Assembly (NCBI RefSeq): GCF_017309075.1
Contig: NZ_JAEMGS010000003.1
Location: 124,001-188,000, forward strand
DNA length: 64,000 bases
Direction: 5' to 3'
From: Motiliproteus sp. SC1-56
GTDB lineage: Bacteria > Pseudomonadota > Gammaproteobacteria > Pseudomonadales > Balneatricaceae
The number at the start of each line of letters is the position of its first letter. Within the stretch, counting starts at the first letter, position 1. This document shows, one piece after another, positions 44,754-53,343 of this stretch. A program made the position numbers and the translations under genes. The notes beneath the pieces are model-generated. The model worked only from the letters and a program-made list of their open reading frames with translations, was not told the origin of the DNA and made no database searches.

Positions 44754-45353
44754 TTAGTTTTTGCGTCCCGCCGCGTTGTACGCCAAGTTCTGCCCCCAGG
44801 CGCCCTTGTTAGAGCCCCGGGCTACAATACGCTCGCGGTAGATGTCGGATACCTCGTTGGCATCCCCCGCCAGCAGCGCCTTGGTAGAGCACATCTCGGC
44901 ACACAACGGCAATTTACCCTCGGCGATGCGGTTGGCGCCGTACTTGGCGCGCTCCTCCGCGGAGTGGTCCTCCTCGGGGCCACCGGCGCAGAAGGTGCAC
45001 TTGTCCATCTTGCCGCGCTGACCAAAGGCGCCCTCCTGCGGGAACTGCGGTGCGCCGAACGGGCAGGCGAACAGGCAGTAGCCGCAGCCGATGCAGGTGT
45101 CCTTATCGTGCAGGACAATTCCTTCGTCGGTCTGGTAGAAGCAATCCACCGGGCAAACGGCCATGCAAGGCGCGTCGGTACAGTGCATGCAGGCGACCGA
45201 GATGCTCACCTCGTTGGGCTCGCCATCGTTAATGGTCACGACGCGGCGGCGATTGACACCCCACTCCACCTCGTTCTCGTTTTTACAGGCCGTGACGCAG
45301 CCGTTGCACTCGATGCAGCGCTCGGAGTCACAGAGAAACTTCATTCTGGCCAT
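44754..45353 (-). CDS. fdhB: Formate dehydrogenase beta subunit, four [4Fe-4S] clusters
   Basis: A 199-residue ferredoxin-like electron-transfer subunit between FdhA and FdhC. Cysteine clusters are CIECNGCVTACKNENE, CMHCTDAPCMAVCPVDC, CIGCGYCLFACPFGAP and CTFC...CAEMC, enough for four clusters. It lacks the C-terminal membrane helix of E. coli FdnH. A GAGGAT precedes the ATG. It is 21 bases from fdhA. Confidence 0.95.
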   Translation of the reverse strand: MARMKFLCDSERCIECNGCVTACKNENEVEWGVNRRRVVTINDGEPNEVSISVACMHCTDAPCMAVCPVDCFYQTDEGIVLHDKDTCIGCGYCLFACPFGAPQFPQEGAFGQRGKMDKCTFCAGGPEEDHSAEERAKYGANRIAEGKLPLCAEMCSTKALLAGDANEVSDIYRERIVARGSNKGAWGQNLAYNAAGRKN

Positions 45354-45374
45354 GGTTATTTATCCTCTATCCGA

Positions 45375-48254
45375 TTAAGCCACGCTGATTTTGCACATGG
45401 AGGCCTTGCTCTCCTGCATCTGGGTCACGGAGTCATAGCCATAGGTCATCACCGTATTGGCCGACTCGCCCAGAATGTAGGGGTCAGAGCCTTCGGGGTA
45501 TTTGCCACGCAGGTCTTCACCCTGGAAGACACCGGCGAAGTGGAACGGCAGGAACGCCACGCCCGGCTGCACCCGTCGGGTCACCATCGCCTTGACGCGA
45601 ATCTTGCCGCCTTCGGGGGTATGCACCCAGACATCGGCGCCGTCACGCACGCCGTTGTTGTTGGCGTCCACCGGGTTGAGCTCCACGAACATCTCCTGCT
45701 GCAGTTCAGCCAGCCAGGGGTTTGAACGGGTCTCGTCGCCGCCGCCTTCATACTCCACCAGACGCCCGGAGGTGAGCACGATGGGGTACTCCTTGGAGAA
45801 GTCCTGCTCCTGAATAGAAGCGTACTGGGTCGGCAGCCGGTAATGGGACTTGCGATCCTCGTAGGTGGGGTAATCGGGCACCAGGTCACGGCGTGTGGTG
45901 TAGAGGGGCTCACGGTGCAGGGGCACGCGGTCGGGGAAGGTCCAGACAATGGCCCGCGCCTTGGCGTTGCCGAAGGGGGCACAGCCATGCTTGATCGCAA
46001 CCCGCTGAATACCGCCCGAAAGGTCGGTCTTCCAGTTCTTGCCTTCAGCCGCCTGCTTCTCTTCGGCCGTCAGGTCGTCCCACCAGCCGAGCTTTTTAAG
46101 CAACTGATCGCTGAACTCGGGATGCCCGTCCTTGAGCTCATTGCCCTCCGGATAGGAACCCTCGGCCAGCAGTGACTTGCCCTCGAACTCTACCCCAAAG
46201 CGGGCGCGGAAATTGAGCCCCCCCTCGGCGACCGGCTTGCTGGGATCGTAGAGGATATGGGTACCGGGGTGCTTCATCTCCGGGGTTCCCCAGCACGGCC
46301 AGGGCAAACCGTAGGTGTCCCCGTTGGCAGGCCCCCCCTCGGCTTTAAGACTGGTGTAGTCGAAGGTATGCCAGTTCTGCTGGTGCAGCTTCATCCGCTC
46401 GGGGCTCTGGCCGGTATAACCGATGGTCCACATGCCCTTGTTAAACTCGCGGGTGATGTCTTCGATCAGCGGCTCGTCGTTGTTGACCTGGATGTGCTTG
46501 GTCAGCTCGTTGGCAAAGCCCAGCTTGGTCGCCAGCTTGTACATGATGGTGTGATCAGGCAGCGATTCGAACAGGGGCTCGATCACCTTGTCACGCCACT
46601 GCAGGGAACGGTTGGAAGCGGTCACCGAGCCGTAGGTCTCGAACTGGGTGGTCGCCGGCAGCAGGTACATGCCGTCCTTGCGATCCGGCAGTACCGCCGT
46701 TGCGGTGGGATAGGGGTCGATGATGACCACCATATCGAGCTTTTCCATCGCCTTCTTCTGGTCCTGACCGCGGGTCTGGGAGTTGGGGGCATGTCCCCAG
46801 AAGACCATGGCGCGCAGGTTGTCTTTCTGGGCGATATTGGCCTTGTCCTCCAGCACCCCGTCGACCCAGCGCGAAACCGGGATCCCGTTGGTGTTCATCG
46901 GCTTGAGCGGCTTGCCTTTGGATTGCTCGTAGCTGCCCTGGTCGAAGCGCGCCGCGATCCAGTCGTAGTCCAGATCCCAGACCCGGCTCCAGTGCTTCCA
47001 GGCGCCGCCGGAGAGGCCGTAGTAGCCCGGCAGTGAGTGGGACAGAACGCAGAAATCGGTGGCGCCCTGTACGTTGTCGTGACCACGGAAGATATTGGCG
47101 CCGCCGCCGCTCTTGCCGATGTTGCCCAGCGCCAGCATCAACGCGCAGTAGGCGCGGGTGTTGTTGTTGCCGGTGGTGTGCTGGGTTCCCCCCATGCACC
47201 AGACCACGGTGCCGGGCTTGTTAGTGGCCAGGGTCTTGGCCGCGGTGAACATCTGCTCTTCGCTGAGGCCGGTGACCCGCTCGACTTCGGCCGGGTTCCA
47301 CTTCTTGACCTCTTCTCTGACCTCATCCATGCCGAAGACGCGCTGGTTGATGTACTCCTGGTCTTCCCAGCCGTTCTCAAACACGTGCCAGAGCAGACCC
47401 CAGACCATCGCCACGTCGCTGCCGGGACGCAGGGGCAGGTGCTGGTCAGCCTTGGCGGCGGTACGGGAGAAGCGCGGGTCGGCCACGATCAGCTTCGCCT
47501 TATTGCGCTCCTTGGCATAAAGAATGTGCTGCATCGACACCGGGTGCGCTTCGGCGGGGTTAGAGCCGATCAGGATCGCCGCCTTGGTATTGTGGATGTC
47601 GTTGAAGCTGTTGGTCATCGCCCCGTAGCCCCAGGTGTTGGCAACACCCGCGACGGTGGTGGAGTGACAGATACGCGCCTGGTGGTCGACGTTGTTGGTC
47701 CCCCAGAGGGCGGCAAACTTGCGGAACAGGTAGGCCTGCTCGTTGTTGTACTTGGCCGAGCCCAGCCAGTAGACCGAATCGGGGCCCGACTCCTCGCGGA
47801 TCTTGAGCATGCCGTCGCCGATCTCGTTGATGGCGTCGTCCCAGCTCATCTTCTGCCACTTGCCGTCCACCAGCTTCATGGGGTATTTCAGCCGCCGCTC
47901 GCCATGGCCGTGCTCACGCAGGGCTGCGCCCTTGGCACAGTGGGCACCGCGGTTGAAGGGGTGGTCAAAAGCCGGCTCCTGTCCGGTCCAGACGCCATTT
48001 TGCACTTCGGCGTAAACCCCGCAGCCCACTGAACAGTGGGTGCAGATGGTGCGCTTGACGTCGGTCTTGGCGCCGGTGGTGGCGACGTTTTTCGCCTTGG
48101 CCTTGCGTATCATCGGGGGCGCCAGGAAGGTGCTGGCGGCAATGCCGCCCGCTGCGATACCGCTGTTCCCCAGGAAGCTGCGCCGGCTTAGCCCGGTCTT
48201 GGGCTGGGCGCCACCGTTCTCCTCGGTGGTGGTCTGCTTGGGAGTCAGTTTCAT
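45375..48254 (-). CDS. fdhA: Formate dehydrogenase catalytic subunit (Mo/W-bis-MGD), cysteine type
   Basis: A 959-residue oxidoreductase that converts formate to CO2 in the periplasm. The Tat signal is SRRSFLGNSG (residues 23-32). A [4Fe-4S] cluster is held by Cys71, Cys74, Cys78 and Cys106 (CTHCSVGCGV and GAHCAKG). The metal ligand is Cys196 in ARICHSTTVAGVANT, where E. coli FdnG has selenocysteine, so no Sec insertion is needed. The rest shows the normal bis-MGD domains (SNPAEAHPVS, GTQHTTGNNNTRAY). It is encoded in one piece with its own beta and gamma subunits. The nearby tungstate transporter makes tungsten the likely metal. Confidence 0.97.
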   Translation of the reverse strand: MKLTPKQTTTEENGGAQPKTGLSRRSFLGNSGIAAGGIAASTFLAPPMIRKAKAKNVATTGAKTDVKRTICTHCSVGCGVYAEVQNGVWTGQEPAFDHPFNRGAHCAKGAALREHGHGERRLKYPMKLVDGKWQKMSWDDAINEIGDGMLKIREESGPDSVYWLGSAKYNNEQAYLFRKFAALWGTNNVDHQARICHSTTVAGVANTWGYGAMTNSFNDIHNTKAAILIGSNPAEAHPVSMQHILYAKERNKAKLIVADPRFSRTAAKADQHLPLRPGSDVAMVWGLLWHVFENGWEDQEYINQRVFGMDEVREEVKKWNPAEVERVTGLSEEQMFTAAKTLATNKPGTVVWCMGGTQHTTGNNNTRAYCALMLALGNIGKSGGGANIFRGHDNVQGATDFCVLSHSLPGYYGLSGGAWKHWSRVWDLDYDWIAARFDQGSYEQSKGKPLKPMNTNGIPVSRWVDGVLEDKANIAQKDNLRAMVFWGHAPNSQTRGQDQKKAMEKLDMVVIIDPYPTATAVLPDRKDGMYLLPATTQFETYGSVTASNRSLQWRDKVIEPLFESLPDHTIMYKLATKLGFANELTKHIQVNNDEPLIEDITREFNKGMWTIGYTGQSPERMKLHQQNWHTFDYTSLKAEGGPANGDTYGLPWPCWGTPEMKHPGTHILYDPSKPVAEGGLNFRARFGVEFEGKSLLAEGSYPEGNELKDGHPEFSDQLLKKLGWWDDLTAEEKQAAEGKNWKTDLSGGIQRVAIKHGCAPFGNAKARAIVWTFPDRVPLHREPLYTTRRDLVPDYPTYEDRKSHYRLPTQYASIQEQDFSKEYPIVLTSGRLVEYEGGGDETRSNPWLAELQQEMFVELNPVDANNNGVRDGADVWVHTPEGGKIRVKAMVTRRVQPGVAFLPFHFAGVFQGEDLRGKYPEGSDPYILGESANTVMTYGYDSVTQMQESKASMCKISVA

Positions 48255-48308
48255 GATTGGTCCTCACCTACTCCAGGTTATTCTTTGATCTGTGCGAGCA
48301 TGCCGGGA

Positions 48309-48509
48309 TCAGATCCGGGCACTCTGGTAATACGCCCGCACATGGTCGGTTTCCCGATACCCCTTGGTTTCGACCTTGGTGTCAGGCCCCTCTGATTCAG
48401 TCTGCGCCGCCACCTCACCGCTGGCGGCGATAACCGCCGCCGCGCCGCCTGCGGCGCCCAGCGTTTTTATGAAGGTGCGTCGGCCTTGATCGGCTTTCTG
48501 GTTCTTCAT
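48309..48509 (-). CDS. Small Tat-signal protein of formate dehydrogenase operon
   Basis: A 66-residue protein whose first half is a twin-arginine signal (GRRTFIKTLGAAGGAAAVIAA) and whose second half is a short acidic tail (ETKGYRETDHVRAYYQSARI). I chose the second of two ATGs, which sits 6 bases after AGGAG. Such mini-proteins are regularly found next to fdhA in this type of operon and are usually annotated only as formate dehydrogenase region proteins. The role is unknown; it may help export or stabilise FdhA. Confidence 0.8.
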   Translation of the reverse strand: MKNQKADQGRRTFIKTLGAAGGAAAVIAASGEVAAQTESEGPDTKVETKGYRETDHVRAYYQSARI

Positions 48510-48547
48510 CCCCATCTCCTATGCCCTCTTCTATCTTTTCATTCGCT

Positions 48548-49156
48548 TCAGTCATTAAGCAGAAGCGTTTCCTGTGCAGCAAAAAGCTCCCCGAAGCGGC
48601 CGACCGCGCTGTAAAAATGCGCCGCCGATGCCGCCTGCAGGTCGGTAAAAAACTGTTGTGTCCACCCTTGCAGGTGCTGTTTGAAAAAGCCTGCCGCCGC
48701 CGCGCTCTCGCCGCTTTCCACCAGCAGCGCCATCACCTGGCAAAGAGCCCCCACGTGGTCCTCCGGCTCCTTGACCGCTGGATCGCGTTCAATGCCCAGG
48801 GCCGCCAGGTCTTGGCGCAGCGCTACCAAAGGCTTTTCCATCAAGAATCCGGTCAGGTACCAGGAGCCGAACGGCACCAACTCCCCCCGCCCGATCCCGA
48901 TAAACAGGTTCTGATACTCCTCGGCCACCTGAGCCTCTTCAGCGCGTTGCGCCGCAAGCTGCAGCACGCTCCAGGCCTCGTGCATGGGGGTATCGCACTG
49001 TTCGTCCAACTCCACCTGCTGCAGCCAGTTGAGCAGGTCGGCGCTGGGTGCCTGCGCCAGGAGAGACCCCAGCAGGGCATAGGCGTCGGCGCGGAAGCGG
49101 GTTACGTGGTCCAGGCTGGGGGGCGGCGTCGTCGTCATGGTCAACATCTCGTTCAT
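48548..49156 (-). CDS. TorD-family chaperone for formate dehydrogenase
   Basis: A 202-residue all-helical protein of the TorD/DmsD group, which binds Tat signals and helps insert the MGD cofactor before export. It has the EYQNLFIGIGRGELVPFGSWYLTG block (PYGS-like motif, here PFGS) and the EPEDHVGALCQVMALLV block. The start codon overlaps the upstream ferredoxin stop (ATGA). The target is most likely FdhA, encoded two genes downstream. Confidence 0.9.
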   Translation of the reverse strand: MNEMLTMTTTPPPSLDHVTRFRADAYALLGSLLAQAPSADLLNWLQQVELDEQCDTPMHEAWSVLQLAAQRAEEAQVAEEYQNLFIGIGRGELVPFGSWYLTGFLMEKPLVALRQDLAALGIERDPAVKEPEDHVGALCQVMALLVESGESAAAAGFFKQHLQGWTQQFFTDLQAASAAHFYSAVGRFGELFAAQETLLLND

Positions 49157-50925
49157 TGCTCGGCCTCCTGCGCGGTTTTTGCGGCAACACCGCCGCGGGC
49201 GTAATCGAATAGGTCGCCCCCGGGATCGGCCTGCATCATATCCACCACGCGACAGTCAGCACACATTTTCAACCGCCTGAGCCCTGCCTCGTCGAACATG
49301 CTGTGACCGGCCAGCTTTTCAAGCACCCGCTCGATCGCGCTGGCCGTGGCGAAGGGTTTATCGCAACGAATGCAGCAGAAGGGCTGCTCTTCCTTAAGAA
49401 CCTGAGGCGCTCGACTACGGGAAGCGTCAAACAGGTAACGCGGCTGCAGCTGCAGTACCTGTTCCGGGCAAGCCTGCACACACAGGCCGCACTGCACACA
49501 GTCGGCTTCGGTAAAGCTGAGGCGCGGCTGATCGCCATAGCTTTTCAGCGCGGCGGTCGGGCAGATGCCGGCGCAAGCGCCGCACAGGGTACAGCCGCTT
49601 TGGTCCAGCAGCACTCCGCCGAATGGAGCCCCGGCAGGTAATGCCAGCGGGGCGGGAACCACCTGGGCCTGCTGTTGCAGATGCTCGAGCGCTGCCAGCA
49701 CCTGGCTGCGTTTATCTCCCTTTGCGTCCAGCTGCGCCATCGGTGCCAACGAAGTGCGCTTCGGCGCCTCACTTGGCACCCACTGCTCCAGGCTGTCGAT
49801 CAGACGCACCGGCGTTGACAATCCGAGAGCCTCCACCAGGGCATTGGCCAGCCCCGATTGCTCCTCGAGGGTGGCGCGAATACTGGCGGGCACCGAGGCC
49901 GGGGTCAGCAGCGCCACTTCTCCGACACCCAGCGCCAGCGCCGACAGCCAGACCTCAAGGCCGGCGCTGCCCGCTTCCTCCACCTCGAGCGGCAGCCAGT
50001 GCCCCGCCAGGGAACCCAGGACCGCCGCCACCTGCTCGCGCCCCTGGGCCGCATCATGGATCAGCAAACAGGGATCGACCCCGCCCGCCGCGCGGTACTG
50101 TTCAATCAACCCCTGCAGGCGCTCCAGCAGCAACTGCGGCTGCGGGTAGCCATAACGGATGGCCCCGGTGGGACAGGCGGTGGCGCAACCGCCGGCACCG
50201 TGGCACAGGTGATTGTCGACCTCAATCCGACCGTCCCGGCTGCGGATCGCATCGGCAGGGCACAGGTCCAGGCAGCGGGTACAACCGGTCAGTTCGCTGC
50301 CGCTGTGGGCACACAGGTCAGTCTGTACCTGGAAGTAGCGCGGCTTCTCAAAGCCCCCCTTGAGCGCCGGGATCTCTGCCAGCGCTGTCTGGTAAGCCGC
50401 TTCACTCTCAGGGGCGAAATAGCCGGCGGGCTTGAGAATCATCGGCAGCGCAGGCGTGGCGCCTAGGTCCAGCACCGTATCGAAGTAATCGCTGTCAAAG
50501 GCGAGCCTGGCCAAAGGCGCAACCTGTTCTTTTACCTGCACCTGTACCTGAAAGCGCCCCAGGTAGCCTTCGATGTTCAGCAAAGGGAGCCGATACAGGT
50601 CCAGCTCAGGCACCAGTTCGGCCGCGGCCTCCATCTCCGGGAGCAGGGTTTCGGGCATTGCCTCGGTAATCAGCCCGACTTTCTCACGAACCGAATCCAG
50701 GCTGGCGCACGCCAAACGCACCCGGTGTTCCGGCCCCATGACCAAAAGACGGCCGGCAGATTGAAAGGAAACTGAGGGCGCAGCCAGGTTCAGCGCCGGG
50801 CTGACACGGGACAGGGCCAGGCTTCGCGCCCGCTGATTGGTCACGGCTTGAGACAAACTTGTGTCGGTTTTAGAGGTTGCGGTATCGATCGGTTTATCCT
50901 CCCGGCAGCGCTTGCACGGCCGCAC
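49153..50925 (-). CDS. Multi-cluster [4Fe-4S] ferredoxin-like protein of formate dehydrogenase operon
   Basis: A 590-residue cytoplasmic iron-sulfur protein without a signal peptide. A first pair of clusters is in CTRCLDLCPADAI and GGCATACPTGAI, a second pair in CTLCGACAGICPTAAL and CVQCGLCVQACPEQVL. C-terminal cysteines (CCIRCDKPF and MCADCRVVDM) may add another metal site. The mid-section resembles a nucleotide- or flavin-type spacer without clear motif. This gene type regularly accompanies fdhABC together with DUF3305/3306; electron transfer to the enzyme during maturation is a reasonable guess. The annotated GTG start has a poor leader. Confidence 0.85.
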   Translation of the reverse strand: MRPCKRCREDKPIDTATSKTDTSLSQAVTNQRARSLALSRVSPALNLAAPSVSFQSAGRLLVMGPEHRVRLACASLDSVREKVGLITEAMPETLLPEMEAAAELVPELDLYRLPLLNIEGYLGRFQVQVQVKEQVAPLARLAFDSDYFDTVLDLGATPALPMILKPAGYFAPESEAAYQTALAEIPALKGGFEKPRYFQVQTDLCAHSGSELTGCTRCLDLCPADAIRSRDGRIEVDNHLCHGAGGCATACPTGAIRYGYPQPQLLLERLQGLIEQYRAAGGVDPCLLIHDAAQGREQVAAVLGSLAGHWLPLEVEEAGSAGLEVWLSALALGVGEVALLTPASVPASIRATLEEQSGLANALVEALGLSTPVRLIDSLEQWVPSEAPKRTSLAPMAQLDAKGDKRSQVLAALEHLQQQAQVVPAPLALPAGAPFGGVLLDQSGCTLCGACAGICPTAALKSYGDQPRLSFTEADCVQCGLCVQACPEQVLQLQPRYLFDASRSRAPQVLKEEQPFCCIRCDKPFATASAIERVLEKLAGHSMFDEAGLRRLKMCADCRVVDMMQADPGGDLFDYARGGVAAKTAQEAEQ

Positions 50926-51082
50926 CGGGGCAAGTCACTTGCTCCGGGTTATCCAGCAATCACTGCACCAAACTTCAATGAAATAAAAACACTCATAAGG
51001 CAAAGGGATACAAAGCCCAGGCGCCTCGATTCAGCCAATGGCGCCAAAATGACCCACACGCCACCAAGGTCTTAGGTCATTG

Positions 51083-51634
51083 TTAACCATCGGCTTCTCC
51101 CAGCTCATCGTCCTCGGGATCGGGCGAAAGGGCGGTCTGCGGTTGCGCTGCCCGGGAGGCCTGCCCATCGTTCTCGTTATCCGGCTCCTCGTCGGCCAGC
51201 GCGTTTTGAAAGTCCTGCTTCTGACGCTCCAGCCACTGCTTCATCTGGTAGGTCACGGTGTCTCCCAGTGGCTCGAACTGGGTGAAGTCGTCGTCATACT
51301 CGTTAAGACCGTCCCGGAGATTGAATTCGGGCAGATGGAAGAGCTTTTTCAGCGCCTTACGGCGCAGCCCCTCAGAAACCCCCTGGGACAGAAAGCCGCT
51401 GAAGTCGGAATCCTGATCCAGGGCTTCAAGATCCGGCATGTCCTCATCGGTCAACACTTTGACCGATGAGGCGACCGGCTCGACGCCGACTTCAGAAACA
51501 GCGCCCTCCCCGGGAACAGCGTCAACCCGGGCCTGCTCCGGCGTAGATGGCTCCTGCACCTCTTCGGGCAGGGGCTCGCCACGCTTCAGCCGCGACCAAC
51601 GACCGATAAAGCCCACATCGCTTGGTTTATCCAT
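51083..51634 (-). CDS. DUF3306 domain protein
   Basis: A 183-residue protein beginning MDKPSDVGFIGRWSRLKRGE, the DUF3306 hallmark. It has acidic, low-complexity ends and a central helical part (RRKALKKLFHLPEFNLRDGLNEYDDD). DUF3306 genes occur almost only in formate dehydrogenase operons, next to DUF3305, as here. The function is unknown; an assembly role is presumed. It overlaps the DUF3305 gene by 8 bases. Confidence 0.87.
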   Translation of the reverse strand: MDKPSDVGFIGRWSRLKRGEPLPEEVQEPSTPEQARVDAVPGEGAVSEVGVEPVASSVKVLTDEDMPDLEALDQDSDFSGFLSQGVSEGLRRKALKKLFHLPEFNLRDGLNEYDDDFTQFEPLGDTVTYQMKQWLERQKQDFQNALADEEPDNENDGQASRAAQPQTALSPDPEDDELGEADG

Positions 51635-52154
51635 CGGCGCCCACTCCGGCGTCCTCGCGACGCCTGGCATGGTGACGACGCTTGCTCTTGCCCACCGCCA
51701 GTTCGGGCTCCCCGTGGCGGGCAATAAAGGCCTCGATCCAGCACTGCACCGCCGCAGGCATCGAAATCGAAAACACATCTTCTTCGCCACCATCCATGTA
51801 GGACGCCGCATCATCCTGGCAGGCGGTGACCAAGTAAGGCTCCATCACCCCCTCGTCTTCGCTGCAGATCACGAACAAGCGGGGATCCCCCGAGCTGAGG
51901 TTGAAGCGGTAAGCCGCCCGCTCATCCCGGAACAGCTCCAGGGCGAGGCCTCGCCAGCGGTACTCACAGCCCTCATCCGCAAGCGGCGTCTGCTCGACGC
52001 TTAAGCACGCCTGCGCACTGCCACGATCACTCTCGCAACCGACCAATGACCACTGGTCGGCCTCCCAACGTCCTCGGCTGACGCGCTTGCGGCGCAGGGT
52101 TACCTGGACCGGCCAGTATCGGACCTCCTCCTGCTGCTCTGTTTCTTGCTGCAC
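51627..52154 (-). CDS. DUF3305 domain protein
   Basis: A 175-residue protein and the first gene of the formate dehydrogenase operon. The core VRYWPVQVTLRRKRVSRGRWEADQW and LFRDERAAYRFNLSSGDPRLFVIC and VTACQDDAASYMDGGEEDV follow the DUF3305 pattern. I chose the GTG at 52154 because GGAGGT stands 8 bases before it. A possible sigma-54 promoter lies 37 bases upstream. The role is unknown; it always travels with DUF3306. Confidence 0.85.
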   Translation of the reverse strand: MQQETEQQEEVRYWPVQVTLRRKRVSRGRWEADQWSLVGCESDRGSAQACLSVEQTPLADEGCEYRWRGLALELFRDERAAYRFNLSSGDPRLFVICSEDEGVMEPYLVTACQDDAASYMDGGEEDVFSISMPAAVQCWIEAFIARHGEPELAVGKSKRRHHARRREDAGVGADG

Positions 52155-52190
52155 TTTCAGTGACCTCCGCAAAAATCCACCCTCTGATAA

Positions 52191-52206
52191 CGCAATTTGT
52201 GTTCCA
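52191..52206 (-). promoter_or_regulatory. Possible sigma-54 promoter of the DUF3305-to-fdhC operon
   Basis: On the minus strand TGGAACACAAATTGCG has GG and GC exactly 10 bases apart and a perfect TTGC, but A replaces C in the -24 box. The start point would be near 52180, giving a 26-base leader that still holds the ribosome binding site. Confidence 0.5.
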
Positions 52207-52210
52207 ACCC

Positions 52211-52239
52211 GCTAAATCACGGCGCGCTTGCGGTTTAGC
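52211..52239. promoter_or_regulatory. Inverted repeat in the DUF3305/fdhD divergent region
   Basis: GCTAAA at 52211-52216 and TTTAGC at 52234-52239 form an inverted repeat with a 17-base spacer, immediately upstream of the putative sigma-54 element. It is a candidate operator. The rest of this 317-base region up to fdhD has no other clear signal. Confidence 0.3.
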
Positions 52240-52471
52240 AGCCGTTACCCGGAACACACCTGGCAGGCGCGATGGGACTGCCGGGCAACATGCGGACAAA
52301 AGGTCCCGCCCGCTCACCGGCAACGGTTCATTTTGTCCCTTCCAGGGCAGGGGGCTTTCACAGGGTCGGGCTTCAGGGGCAGGCATGGAACTTGCTGAGC
52401 CGAACATCACCGTATGCGAACTGCGGCCGGGGCCATTCAACTGGCCCGACCAGCCTTCAAAGGAGACGCTC

Positions 52472-53341
52472 ATGAATGCGCAACCACCCCGCCCCCTGCT
52501 GAGTCAGGCGGGGCTTGAGAACATTCACCGGGTCGAGGCCTTCGATGAGCAAGGGGCGCGCCAGGAGGTTTTCATTGCCGGCGAGTCTCCCCTGACCATC
52601 TACCTGGACAAACGGGAGGTGGTGACTCTGATGACCCTGGGGGTGCGCCCCGAATTGCTGACGCTGGGGTATCTTCACAATCAAGGCTTTATCGAGCGCA
52701 TCGACCAAGTCCGCAGCATTCAGGTGGACTGGGAAGTGGAGGCGGTGGCGGTAGTGACCGAAAACGGCGTCTCGGGGCTGGATGAGAAGCTGGCCCACCG
52801 CACAGTCACCACCGGCTGCGGACAGGGAACGGTGTTTGGCGGGCTGATGGAGAAGATCGAAGCGACCACGCTTACGCCGCAACCGGTTCCCCAGAGCCAG
52901 ATCTACGGCCTGCTTGAAAACCTGCGCCTTGAAAACGAGGTCTACAAGCGCGCCGGCGGCGTTCACGGCTGCGCGCTCTGCGAAGGCACCCGGGTACTGA
53001 GCTTTGTTGAGGACGTGGGACGCCACAACGCCGTCGACACGTTGGCCGGCGAAATGCTGCTTGAGGGCTGGTCAGGGGCCGACAAGGTGTTCTACACCAC
53101 CGGCCGTCTGACCTCGGAGATGGTGATCAAGGTGGCGCAGATGGGCATCTCCACCTTGATCTCCCGCTCCGGGGTGACCCGCATGGGCATGGCGGTTGCA
53201 AGCCAGGTCGGCATCACCCTCATCGGCCGGGCCAAGGGGCGGCATTTTCTGGTCTTCAACGGCCATGACCAGGTACGCTACGACCAGGTCCCGGCGCCCA
53301 TGGCCAAATCGCAAAAACAGTCGCAGCCACAGAGAGCCTGA
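52472..53341 (+). CDS. fdhD: Formate dehydrogenase accessory sulfurtransferase FdhD
   Basis: A 289-residue protein that transfers sulfur from a cysteine desulfurase to the bis-MGD cofactor, which is needed for active formate dehydrogenase. The start has AAAGGAG 7 bases upstream. Conserved blocks are GESPLTIYLDKREVVTLMTLG, FVEDVGRHNAVDTLAGEML, TTGRLTSEMVIKVAQM and SRSGVTRMGMAVA. The E. coli CxxC loop is here TGCGQGT, with only Cys116; another CxxC, Cys167 and Cys170, occurs in GVHGCALCEG. Divergent from the fdh operon. Confidence 0.94.
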   Translation: MNAQPPRPLLSQAGLENIHRVEAFDEQGARQEVFIAGESPLTIYLDKREVVTLMTLGVRPELLTLGYLHNQGFIERIDQVRSIQVDWEVEAVAVVTENGVSGLDEKLAHRTVTTGCGQGTVFGGLMEKIEATTLTPQPVPQSQIYGLLENLRLENEVYKRAGGVHGCALCEGTRVLSFVEDVGRHNAVDTLAGEMLLEGWSGADKVFYTTGRLTSEMVIKVAQMGISTLISRSGVTRMGMAVASQVGITLIGRAKGRHFLVFNGHDQVRYDQVPAPMAKSQKQSQPQRA

Positions 53342-53343
53342 GC

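Noticed and set aside
45375-48254. Search for an in-frame selenocysteine codon in fdhA
   Set aside because: The frame is open throughout and the metal ligand position is a normal cysteine codon (Cys196).
52371-52390. Possible plus-strand sigma-54 promoter before fdhD (TGGAACTTGCTGAGCC)
   Set aside because: Spacing is right, but the -12 box reads GAGCC rather than TTGC, so the match is too weak.
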